A stretch of 21,574 nucleotides of DNA from Rhodoferax sp. (GTDB taxonomy: Bacteria; Pseudomonadota; Gammaproteobacteria; Burkholderiales; Burkholderiaceae_C), in NCBI GenBank assembly GCA_023231075.1, contig JALNWC010000007.1:1-21574 (forward strand), read 5' to 3'. This document shows, one piece after another, positions 15,625 to 21,574 of this stretch (the first letter of the stretch is position 1; every line of letters begins with the position of its first letter). Below the pieces are notes generated by a model. That model did no database searches and was not told the DNA's origin. It saw only the letters and a program-made list of their open reading frames with translations. Both the position numbers and the translations under genes were made by a program.

Positions 15625-16859
15625 CTGCTGACCGTCCCGCTGCCCAGCCCATGAAGTCGCTCGATGACGCGCTGGCCCAATTGCTGGCGCAGGCCGCCGC
15701 GCCGGATGGTGTTGAGCAAGTGGCCACGTTTGATGCCGACGGCCGGGTGCTGGCGCAAGATCTGGTTTCCCGGCTGCAGGTGCCGCCGCAAGACAACAGT
15801 TCCATGGACGGCTATGCGGTGCGTTGCGCTGATCTGACCGACCTCACCCTGGCATGGCCGGTGTCGCAGCGCATTCCGGCCGGAAGCGCGGGCACCGCTC
15901 TGGCGCCCAAGTCCGTGGCGCGCATTTTTACCGGTGCCCCCATTCCCGAGGGCGCCGACGCCGTGGTGATGCAGGAAGACGGCGAGGTGCTCGCCGATGG
16001 ATCTGTGCGCGTCAAGTCGCTACCCAAGCCGGGCCAGTGGATCCGCCGTGCCGGTGAAGATGTCACCCGGGGCGCGGTGGTGCTGGCACAAGGCGCGCGC
16101 CTGACGCCGGCCGAACTCGGTCTGGCGGCCAGCATTGGCATGCCTGTCTTGACCGTGGCGCGTCGCCCCCGGGTGGCGCTGTTTTCAACCGGCGACGAGC
16201 TGGTGATGCCGGGCACGGTGGCACCGCAAGACATGCCGCCCGGCGCCATCTACAACTCGAACCGGTTTTTCCTGAAAGCCCTGTTGATTCGCCTGGGCTG
16301 CGAGGTGAGTGACCTGGGCATCGTGCCCGACCGGCGCGAGGCCACCATCGCGGCTTTGCGCCAAGCGGCTGAACACCACGATCTGATCCTGACCAGCGGC
16401 GGGGTGTCGGTGGGTGAAGAAGACCATATCAAGCCTGCCGTGCAGAGCCTGGGGCATCTGGATTTGTGGCAGCTTGCCATCAAGCCGGGCAAGCCCTTTG
16501 CCCATGGCCGGGTCGCGAACGCCCACTTCATCGGCCTGCCGGGCAACCCGGTGTCGAGTTTCGTGACCTTTTTGTTGTTGGTGCGTCCGTTCTTGCTGAA
16601 GCTGCAAGGGGTGAGCCAGTGGGCACCGACGGCGGTCGCGGTGCGCGCAGACTTCAGCTGGCCCCGAGTCGACAAGCGCCGTGAATTCCTGCGCGTCAGA
16701 CGCAACCCGGGCGGCGGTCTGGACCTGTTTGCCAACCAGAGTTCGGGGGTTTTGACCTCGGCGGTCTGGGGCGATGGTTTGGTGGACAACCCGCCGGGCG
16801 CTACCATCGCGCCCGGTGATGTGGTGCGTTTCATTCCCTTTTCGGAGTTGCTAGGATGA
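15621..16859 (+). CDS. moeA: Molybdopterin molybdenumtransferase MoeA
   Basis: The 412-residue enzyme inserts molybdate into adenylylated molybdopterin. MoeA landmarks in order: SSMDGYAVR near residue 60, PAGSAGTALAPKSVARIFTG, GADAVVMQED, RRAGEDVTRGAVVLAQG, VALFSTGDELV, NSNRFFLKALLIRLG, the catalytic-domain TSGGVSVGEEDHIKPAVQ, and IKPGKPFAHGRV with FIGLPGNPVSSFVTFLLL. The small C-terminal domain ends PGDVVRFIPFSELLG. Length is normal. It overlaps mobB and moaD by four bases each, so expression is tightly coupled. Confidence 0.97.
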   Translation: MTADRPAAQPMKSLDDALAQLLAQAAAPDGVEQVATFDADGRVLAQDLVSRLQVPPQDNSSMDGYAVRCADLTDLTLAWPVSQRIPAGSAGTALAPKSVARIFTGAPIPEGADAVVMQEDGEVLADGSVRVKSLPKPGQWIRRAGEDVTRGAVVLAQGARLTPAELGLAASIGMPVLTVARRPRVALFSTGDELVMPGTVAPQDMPPGAIYNSNRFFLKALLIRLGCEVSDLGIVPDRREATIAALRQAAEHHDLILTSGGVSVGEEDHIKPAVQSLGHLDLWQLAIKPGKPFAHGRVANAHFIGLPGNPVSSFVTFLLLVRPFLLKLQGVSQWAPTAVAVRADFSWPRVDKRREFLRVRRNPGGGLDLFANQSSGVLTSAVWGDGLVDNPPGATIAPGDVVRFIPFSELLG

Positions 16860-17107
16860 GAGTCACGGTGAAATATTTCGCCTCCATTCGCGAGACGATT
16901 GGTCCGGCCAGCGAACAGCGCGAGACCGGCGCGACCACGCTGGGCGCCCTGCGCGATGAACTCATTGCCTTGGGCGGTGCCCATGCCGACAGTCTGGCGC
17001 GCGGCAAGGCGGTGCGTCTGGCGCTGAACCAGGTCATGTGTCAGGAGTCCGCCGTGCTGATGGAAGGCGCCGAGGTGGCGTTCTTTCCGCCCGTGACTGG
17101 AGGCTGA
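16856..17107 (+). CDS. moaD: Molybdopterin synthase sulfur carrier subunit MoaD
   Basis: The 83-residue ubiquitin-like protein ends in the required Gly-Gly (FPPVTGG). The C-terminal glycine is adenylated and thiocarboxylated so that MoaD can donate sulfur to precursor Z within molybdopterin synthase. The start KVTVKYFASIRE type is seen (MRVTVKYFASIRETIG). It overlaps moeA by ATGA, and moaE, its partner subunit, starts four bases after its stop. Confidence 0.96.
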   Translation: MRVTVKYFASIRETIGPASEQRETGATTLGALRDELIALGGAHADSLARGKAVRLALNQVMCQESAVLMEGAEVAFFPPVTGG

Positions 17108-17111
17108 AGCC

Positions 17112-17609
17112 ATGTCTGGTACCAGTTTGCCCCGCGTTTCCATCCAGACCGCCGACTTTGACCTCGGCGCCGAGCTTGCGGCCTTGCGTGCCCAGGACCC
17201 GCGCGTGGGTGCCGTTTGCAGCTTTGTCGGCACCGTGCGTGACCGATCACCGGGCGAGCCCGGTTGCATCGCCAGCATGGAGCTCGAGCACTATCCGGGC
17301 ATGACCGAAAAATCCATCGAGGCCATGATTGACGCGGCGCATCAGCGCTTTGACATTTTGGGTGCCCGCGTCATCCACCGGGTGGGCTTGCTTGCGCCGC
17401 TGGATCAAATCGTCATGGTGGCGGTCACCTCGGCGCACCGGGGCGAGAGTTTTCAGGCCTGCGAGTTTTTGATGGATTACCTCAAGACCCAGGCGCCCTT
17501 CTGGAAAAAAGAACAGACGCCGACCGGCGCACGCTGGGTCGATGCCCGCGTCAGTGATGACGCGGCGCTGGCCAAATGGGGCATTGCCCTTCAAAATACG
17601 AGCTCATAA
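17112..17609 (+). CDS. moaE: Molybdopterin synthase catalytic subunit MoaE
   Basis: The 165-residue catalytic subunit of molybdopterin synthase turns cyclic pyranopterin monophosphate into molybdopterin with sulfur from MoaD. Family features are GAVCSFVGTVRDRS, MELEHYPGMTEKSIEAM, IHRVGLLAPLDQIVMVAVTS, SAHRGESFQACEFLMDYLKT and the catalytic lysines in APFWKKEQTP. GGAGG at 17098-17102 provides a proper ribosome-binding site. It is the last gene of the unit that starts with thrC or hom; 18 bases separate it from phaR. Confidence 0.96.
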   Translation: MSGTSLPRVSIQTADFDLGAELAALRAQDPRVGAVCSFVGTVRDRSPGEPGCIASMELEHYPGMTEKSIEAMIDAAHQRFDILGARVIHRVGLLAPLDQIVMVAVTSAHRGESFQACEFLMDYLKTQAPFWKKEQTPTGARWVDARVSDDAALAKWGIALQNTSS

Positions 17610-17627
17610 GCCCAACCATTCATTTCA

Positions 17628-18176
17628 ATGCAAGACAAGACCCCCGAGACACAGGCGGCGCACCGCGTCATCAAGAAGTACCCGAATCGCCGTCTTTACG
17701 ACACCCAAACCTCTACCTACATCACCTTGTCGGAAGTGAAAGACCTGGTGATGCAACACGAGCCGTTCGAGGTGATGGACGCCAAGACCGGGGACAACCT
17801 GACGCGCAGCATTCTGCTGCAGATCATTCTGGAAGCCGAGGCCAGCGGTTCGCCCATGTTCACCGCGCCGGTGCTGGAGAGCCTGATCCGTTTTTATGGT
17901 CACGCCATGCAAGGCTTTTTGGGTGGCTATCTGGAAAAAAACATTCAGACCCTGATCGACACCCAAACCCGTTTTGCCGAGCAAACCAAGGGCTTCACGC
18001 CGGAAATGTGGAAGCAATACACAGCCATGCAGCCGCCGGTCATGCAGGCCATGTTGGGCGGCAGCCTGGAGCAATCCAGGTCCTGGCTGGCGCAGATGCA
18101 GGAACAGATGCAAAAACAGGCCGGGCAAATGCTGGGTGCCTTCGGCATCAACAACACGCCACCCAAAAAAGGTTGA
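17628..18176 (+). CDS. phaR: Polyhydroxyalkanoate synthesis repressor PhaR
   Basis: The 182-residue regulator has an N-terminal DNA-binding domain (VIKKYPNRRLYDTQTSTYIT, then LSEVKDLVMQHEPFEVMDAK). PHB-accumulation segments follow (LTRSILLQIILEAEASG, ESLIRFYGHAMQGFLGGYLE), and the tail is Gln/Met-rich (MQEQMQKQAGQMLG). PhaR binds both DNA and polyhydroxybutyrate granules and represses phasin and its own gene until polymer accumulates. This points to a PHB-storing organism. The usual next gene, rimO, begins seven bases later but is broken. Confidence 0.95.
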   Translation: MQDKTPETQAAHRVIKKYPNRRLYDTQTSTYITLSEVKDLVMQHEPFEVMDAKTGDNLTRSILLQIILEAEASGSPMFTAPVLESLIRFYGHAMQGFLGGYLEKNIQTLIDTQTRFAEQTKGFTPEMWKQYTAMQPPVMQAMLGGSLEQSRSWLAQMQEQMQKQAGQMLGAFGINNTPPKKG

Positions 18177-18183
18177 CTATCCA

Positions 18184-18261
18184 ATGAATGCTTCCATCCC
18201 ACCGGCTGCCGTGGTACCCAAAGTGGGCTTTGTCAGCCTGGGCTGCCCCAAGGATAGTTAG
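18184..18261 (+). pseudogene. rimO: Truncated ribosomal protein S12 methylthiotransferase gene
   Basis: Only 25 codons remain: MNASIPPAAVVPKVGFVSLG, then CPKDS and TAG. VGFVSLGCPK is the start of the RimO N-terminal domain, with the first iron-sulfur cysteine. The expected continuation (AxVDSE type) is lost after CCCAAG at about 18252, and a stop follows at 18259-18261. The radical-SAM core and TRAM domain, over 400 residues, are absent from the window. The truncation marks the left junction of the accessory region. Whether a second copy of rimO or its displaced 3' part exists elsewhere cannot be seen. Confidence 0.85.
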
Positions 18262-18504
18262 TATAAACCGCTAAAAGCGCACGTGAAAGGCCTACCTGGT
18301 ACCTAATGCCTGTTAGTTAAACCGCGAGTAGGCGGAACTTGGCGATGAAAGTCATTTACTCGCCTGGCAAGAGAGGGAGATTTGAGCCGACTCACCGATC
18401 TGATCGATCCGATCCCGAAGTGAGTTGACCTTGGCGGCTGATCTGTAGTTCTCTCGTAAGCTGACCACAGCAACCGAGCGCAACTGCGCAAGGACGTGAA
18501 ATGG
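18262..18504. other. Junction segment with in-frame tail beyond the 82-residue gene
   Basis: No confident gene is present. On the minus strand, the frame of the neighbouring 82-codon gene continues past its TAG for 50 open codons to a TGA at 18352-18354, and includes a hydrophilic, helix-like stretch (RSAAKVNSLRDRIDQIGESA). A GTG at 18466-18468 could start a separate 38-residue product. GCGAGTA (18324-18330) and TACTCGC (18357-18363) form a short inverted repeat. The origin of this DNA is unknown. Confidence 0.35.
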
Positions 18505-18753
18505 CTAGTTTGCCGTAATCGGGGCGCTGTTCACACGCAAGTAACCTTGGCCCTTGAGGAAGTTACGGTAGCTGTTGAGAGCGACGGCTTCAGCCTCTTT
18601 GGCCACTTGGTCACCTACCGCAATCACGCGGCCGTCATCGGCCAAGATGGCCAGTCTGGCTGGTTTGCCGTCTACGGTAACGCTGAGGCCTTCGTGGGAC
18701 ACCGCGCTGATAACGACACCACTGATGGTGCCTATAAGTTGGGTTCCGATCAT
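18505..18753 (-). CDS. Small hypothetical protein, possibly phage-derived
   Basis: The 82-residue product begins MIGTQLIGTISGVVISAVSH and continues with a strand-rich part (VTVDGKPARLAILADDGRVI), then VGDQVAKEAEAVALNSYRNF and GYLRVNSAPITAN. I do not recognise a family. The ATG is very well supported: GGAGG lies seven bases upstream on the minus strand (from 18760), better than most starts in this window. The start overlaps the stop of the small gene before it (TAATG), so the two are translationally coupled. Compact coupled genes of this size are typical of phage or plasmid modules, but that is inference. It lies just inside the rimO junction and is therefore imported or rearranged DNA. Confidence 0.55.
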   Translation of the reverse strand: MIGTQLIGTISGVVISAVSHEGLSVTVDGKPARLAILADDGRVIAVGDQVAKEAEAVALNSYRNFLKGQGYLRVNSAPITAN

Positions 18754-18851
18754 TATTGACCTCCAATCACATGTTGAGCGCTTTCGCCCGCACCGCCGAG
18801 CTGACCTGCAGTTGCAACCGCTAAACTGGAAAGCAACTTTTTGAGCGTCAT
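18753..18851 (-). CDS. Tiny hypothetical protein coupled to the 82-residue gene
   Basis: From the ATG at 18849-18851 the product has 32 residues: MTLKKLLSSLAVATAGQLGG, then AGESAQHVIGGQ. The first half could be an amphipathic or weakly hydrophobic helix. The TAA stop overlaps the next ATG, and the last codons encode the next gene's ribosome-binding site, which supports real translation. The frame stays open further upstream into repeat DNA, so this could instead be the 3' fragment of a longer gene cut at the repeat. No family is recognised. Confidence 0.35.
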   Translation of the reverse strand: MTLKKLLSSLAVATAGQLGGAGESAQHVIGGQ

Positions 18852-19003
18852 GGGAATTTCTGTTGTTGATTGCCGTTGCTCAATACCGCCCGGACGCAAG
18901 TTGGAAATTGGTACCGGCGAGCCAAGCGCGAACAAAACAATCACAAGGTGAAAAGTTGAATCGCCTTCAGGTTTGCGGAGCTTGGGAAGCAAGGGCTGCC
19001 CGT

Positions 19004-19248
19004 GCACTATTCTTCGAACCAAGCCAATCCTGCAGAGCGCCCGGCTTGTCTTGTCCCATTCGGGGAACGATCGCTATCGCAACGTCCGCACGCAACCCGG
19101 ATTCAACTCATTGGGGATGTCATTCGACAACCCCAGCCGTGAGGCTAACCCCTGGGCGACGCTCAAACGGACTGTCAAAACAAAGTCGCTTCGCTTTGTT
19201 CGCCTTGCCATTCCGTTTCAGCCCGGCAGAACGGATCAGTGTTATGTC
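19004..19248. repeat. 245-base direct repeat, left copy
   Basis: It aligns without gaps to 21191-21435, with about 20 differences over 245 bases by eye (about 92% identity). Its right half holds a long imperfect hairpin: AAACGGA (19165-19171) with TCCGTTT (19212-19218), and inside it AACAAAG (19179-19185) with CTTTGTT (19194-19200). Several frames are open through both copies, but the differences do not respect codons, so it is probably not a gene. It lies upstream of the AbiE operon. Confidence 0.88.
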
Positions 19249-19325
19249 AAATTTGCTAACCTTGATTTTTTCGAGCATCACGCATGAATGGACTGGAAAC
19301 GGCGGGTGGGATACAACCCATAGAA

Positions 19326-19364
19326 CTATTTGTCCGAAAATAATGCTATATTCTGGACAAATAG
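19326..19364 (+). promoter_or_regulatory. Operator palindrome and promoter of the AbiE operon
   Basis: CTATTTGTCC (19326-19335) and GGACAAATAG (19355-19364) are perfect 10-base inverted repeats with a 19-base A/T-rich spacer. The spacer holds a -10-like TATATT (19347-19352). The right arm ends 16 bases before the antitoxin ATG. AbiEi antitoxins are known to bind inverted repeats in their own promoter and repress it, so this is the expected autoregulatory operator. No clear -35 element is seen. Confidence 0.75.
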
Positions 19365-19380
19365 AATCTTTAATCACCAA

Positions 19381-20004
19381 ATGCCCAGATCAGCTTCGCC
19401 GAACAGTATTGGTTCACAAATTGCACGTCTTGTAAAAGAAAGTGCGCCGGGTACGGTGTTTTCTCCAGATGCCTTTGCCTTGGTGGGCACCAGAGCTGCG
19501 GTTGACAAGGCCTTGCAACGGTTGGTCACCAAAGGCGAGTTGCGGCGCTTGTCGCGGGGTCTGTATGACAAGCCACGTCATGACGAACTACTGGGCACGC
19601 TCTGGCCTTCGGTCGATGCCGTGGTTCAGGCGGTGGTGGGTAAGGACAAGCTGCGCACGCAGCCCGCTGGCGTGTATGCGGCCAATATGCTGGGCTTGTC
19701 GGAACAGGTACCCGCCAAGGTGGTTTTGCTCACCGATGGCATCAGCCGCACAGTTTCAGCCGGTCCCATGCAGATCAGTTTCAAGCGAACCACGCCACGC
19801 CAGATGGCAGCGACTGGGAAATTGAGCGGCTTGCTGATCCAGGCTTTCAAGTGCCTTGGCGCGCAGCACATCACCCCTGCGCGCATTGAGCGACTGCGAC
19901 AAAACATTCCAGCGGCAGAGCGAGCCGGAGTGTTGCAGGACCTTGCGTTGGCACCGGCGTGGATGCGACCTTTTTTACTTGAGGTTTCTCGGGAGGGCGC
20001 ATGA
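19381..20004 (+). CDS. AbiEi-type antitoxin (DUF6088-like), type IV toxin-antitoxin
   Basis: The 207-residue product from ATG 19381 is MPRSASPNSIGSQIARLVKE onward; a TTG 51 bases upstream is in frame but lies inside the operator. The N-terminal third is a winged helix (TVFSPDAFALVGTRAAVDKA, LQRLVTKGELRRLSRGLYDK), the DNA-binding module of AbiEi antitoxins. The middle (QPAGVYAANMLGLSEQVPAK, VVLLTDG) matches the DUF6088/AbiEi C-terminal domain. It should repress its own operon and counter the toxin without direct binding, as known for AbiE. The stop overlaps the toxin start by ATGA. Confidence 0.87.
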   Translation: MPRSASPNSIGSQIARLVKESAPGTVFSPDAFALVGTRAAVDKALQRLVTKGELRRLSRGLYDKPRHDELLGTLWPSVDAVVQAVVGKDKLRTQPAGVYAANMLGLSEQVPAKVVLLTDGISRTVSAGPMQISFKRTTPRQMAATGKLSGLLIQAFKCLGAQHITPARIERLRQNIPAAERAGVLQDLALAPAWMRPFLLEVSREGA

Positions 20005-21029
20005 CACATGCCGATCAATTTTTGTCACTGACACCAGATCGGCGCGCGCTAGCGTTTGAGCAGGCGGCAACGGCGCTGGGTATTCAAGCCGTGATTCTGG
20101 AGAAAGATTTCTGGGTGTCGTGGTTGCTGGGCTTGTTGTTTGCGCAGCCTGAGTTGGCACCGTTTTTGGTGTTCAAGGGCGGCACGTCTTTGTCCAAGGT
20201 GTTTGGGTTGATCGACCGGTTCTCGGAAGATATTGACCTGTGCCTTGTGCCGGAGTTTGTGGGTGCCGATGCGACAGGCTTTGACACGTTGACCAGCCGC
20301 GTGAAGCGCGATGCCGCTGTGCTGGAGATGCAGCGCCTGTGTGCTGACAAGGTGCGGCAGGTTGTCTTGCCGTTGTTGGAAGGGGCGATCATCGATGCCT
20401 TGGGCGCCGCGCCCGCCGGCAAATGGCTGCATTACGAGCTGGATGTGGATGCCAAGTCGTCCAATCTTTTCTTTCGCTATCCGAGCACGCAGGGTCAAAG
20501 TTTTAACTACATGCGCCGCGAAGTCAAATTGGAGTTTGGTACGCTCACAGACCAGCAGCCTACCGGGCGCTATCCGGTTCAAGCGATCATTGCCAAGGTG
20601 TATCCGGCTCTGTTTGGCGACTGGAATTACCAAGTGGTGGCTCTGGAGCTACAGCGCACTTTTTGGGAGAAGGCAACCATATTGCATTCTGAATATCACC
20701 GCCCGGTCGATTCCCCTACGCCAGATCGGTATGCACGGCACTATTTCGACATGGTGAGGTTGTTGGCACACGCCGATGCACCGCAGTTTTTGGCTGACAG
20801 GGTGCAATGCGAGCGCGTTGTGAGCTGGAAAAACCGCGTGTTTGCCAGGGGCTGGGCACGTTACGATTTGGCATGTCATGGTACGTTCAGGTTGGTGCCG
20901 CCGACAGACCGACAAGCTGATTTGGCGCGGGATTACGCAACGATGCGTCCCATGTTCATGACCGAGCCACCGAGGTTTGATTTGCTGATACGGGAACTTG
21001 GGATCGCTGAAAATGCCATCAATGGTTAA
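20001..21029 (+). CDS. AbiEii/AbiGii-type nucleotidyltransferase toxin
   Basis: The 342-residue protein belongs to the AbiEii (DUF1814) nucleotidyltransferase family. Its signature is FLVFKGGTSLSKVFGLIDRF, then SEDIDLCL: the GGTS motif at residues 60-63 and the metal-binding DID at 77-79. Later come LELQRTFWEKATILHSEYH, with the conserved Glu-Lys, and RYARHYFDMVRL. Relatives are bacteriostatic toxins that act by nucleotidyl transfer and can abort phage infection; the target here is unknown. All key motifs are intact, so the system looks functional. ATGA overlap with the antitoxin gives coupled translation. It ends at IAENAING. Confidence 0.93.
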   Translation: MTHADQFLSLTPDRRALAFEQAATALGIQAVILEKDFWVSWLLGLLFAQPELAPFLVFKGGTSLSKVFGLIDRFSEDIDLCLVPEFVGADATGFDTLTSRVKRDAAVLEMQRLCADKVRQVVLPLLEGAIIDALGAAPAGKWLHYELDVDAKSSNLFFRYPSTQGQSFNYMRREVKLEFGTLTDQQPTGRYPVQAIIAKVYPALFGDWNYQVVALELQRTFWEKATILHSEYHRPVDSPTPDRYARHYFDMVRLLAHADAPQFLADRVQCERVVSWKNRVFARGWARYDLACHGTFRLVPPTDRQADLARDYATMRPMFMTEPPRFDLLIRELGIAENAING

Positions 21030-21156
21030 GTGGGGGTAGATTCCGATTAATTCATGAACAGGATTTTGATTGCCTTGATAGAAACGCTGCCGGTGCGTGC
21101 AGTTGTTCCGCTAAAAAGGTTTTGAGTCAGTGCCAGCGTTGATTAAGGAGGCCAAA

Positions 21157-21174
21157 GCCGAAAATTTTTTCGGC
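21157..21174 (+). terminator. Possible terminator hairpin behind the AbiE operon
   Basis: GCCGAAAA (21157-21164) pairs perfectly with TTTTCGGC (21167-21174). The loop must open into the A/T part, and no T run follows beyond the stem, so termination is uncertain. It lies 128 bases after the toxin stop and 17 bases before the right direct repeat. The remaining interval 21030-21156 shows no gene. Confidence 0.4.
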
Positions 21175-21190
21175 GATGCTTTCAGCCCGC

Positions 21191-21435
21191 GCTCTATTCT
21201 TCGAACCAAGCCAATCCTGCAAAGCGCCCGGCTTGTCTTGTCCTATTCGGGTAACGATCGCTATCGCAACATCCGCACGCAACCCGGATTCAACTCATTG
21301 GGGATGCCGTGCGACAACCCCAGCCGTGGGGCTAACCCCTGGACGACGCTCAAACGGACTGCCAAAACAAAGTCGCTCCGCTTTGTTCGCCTTGTCAGTC
21401 CGTTTCAGCCCAGCAGAAAGGTTCAGTCTCGTGTC
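21191..21435. repeat. 245-base direct repeat, right copy
   Basis: This is the partner of 19004-19248, in the same orientation, 2187 bases start to start. The hairpin is better kept here: AAACGGACTG (21352-21361) pairs over ten bases with CAGTCCGTTT (21396-21405), with AACAAAG (21366-21372) and CTTTGTT (21381-21387) inside. Similarity is strong to about 21427 and weak in the last eight bases, next to the possible insertion-sequence end. Confidence 0.88.
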
Positions 21436-21574
21436 CGAATGGTCACTCAAGTCCCTGATGGCCACTTCAAATTCCCCCACCTTTGGCCAGTCAAATTCCC
21501 CCAGGCAGGACGGCTAAATTATCAACTTTTTGGCCTGCTTGGTTCTGACGTCCTTTCTGGGTAATTTCTCCCTG
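21432..21574. mobile_element. Probable terminal region of an IS21-like element, cut by window end
   Basis: Two direct copies of TCAAATTCCCCCA (21467-21479 and 21491-21503), each preceded by TGGCCA plus one or two bases, lie 24 bases apart. Read on the minus strand they are TGGGGGAATTTGA...TGGCCA motifs, which I recall as the multiple transposase-binding repeats at the ends of some IS21-family elements. A TG terminus at 21432 would fit that family and coincides with the end of homology to the left repeat. No transposase gene falls inside the window, so the call rests on the repeats alone. Confidence 0.45.

Noticed and set aside
19142..19248. Integron attC site (GCTAAC followed by a long hairpin) in the direct repeats
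   Set aside because: The matching GTTRRRY box on the far side is missing in both copies (GGATCAG and GGTTCAG stand near there), the spacing of GCTAAC to the stem is too long, and homology extends well over 100 bases upstream of any attC limit. Kept only as a question in the findings.
21130..21564. 144-codon plus-strand open frame over the right repeat
   Set aside because: It starts at GTG without proper support, runs through a repeat and into the possible insertion-sequence end, and the same frame in the left repeat differs at many amino acids with no sign of selection.

Overview
The window looks like chromosome of a betaproteobacterium, most likely of the Comamonadaceae (Rhodoferax/Polaromonas/Acidovorax-like). 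The evidence is the gene orders tolB-pal-cpoB-tcdA, alaA-hom-thrC-mobB-moeA-moaD-moaE and phaR-rimO, moderately high GC, and a GC-rich palindromic repeat of a type I associate with that family. No search was possible, so the taxonomic call is inference.

Layout. 1-2101: the end of a surface-polysaccharide cluster on the + strand, with a GT4 glycosyltransferase (5' end outside the window), a collapsed methyltransferase and an O-antigen ligase/polymerase. 2152-2522: a decayed 3' end of a dihydrolipoamide dehydrogenase gene that still has its terminator. 2847-6232: an envelope operon, tolB, pal and cpoB, with tcdA (tRNA t6A modification) coupled to it; tolQRA is not directly upstream. 6292-6367: tRNA-Lys(UUU) with a terminator, then dnaB. 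7965-10836 (- strand): a PIN-PhoH ATPase, a Bcp peroxiredoxin and a small Mth938-domain protein. 10926-17609 (+): the transaminase alaA, threonine synthesis (hom, thrC) and molybdenum cofactor synthesis (mobB, moeA, moaD, moaE). From thrC to moaD each gene overlaps the next by ATGA, which suggests one coupled transcription unit. 17628-18176: the polyhydroxybutyrate regulator phaR, followed by rimO, cut off after 25 codons at a clear junction near 18252.

Everything right of 18252 is accessory DNA. It holds two tiny coupled minus-strand genes of unknown function, a complete AbiE-type toxin-antitoxin operon (19381-21029) with a perfect 10-base operator palindrome over its promoter, and two 245-base direct repeats (19004-19248 and 21191-21435, about 92% identical by eye, no gaps) flanking that operon. 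At the right edge the homology of the second repeat stops where a possible IS21-like terminus begins.

The most rewarding observations are the AbiE operon inside structured direct repeats, the in-frame palindromic repeat that has become about 31 codons of thrC, the truncated rimO, and the lpdA relic that shows a rearrangement upstream of tolB. I did not find a clearly new multi-gene system. The repeat-bounded AbiE unit is the best candidate for something not described in this form.
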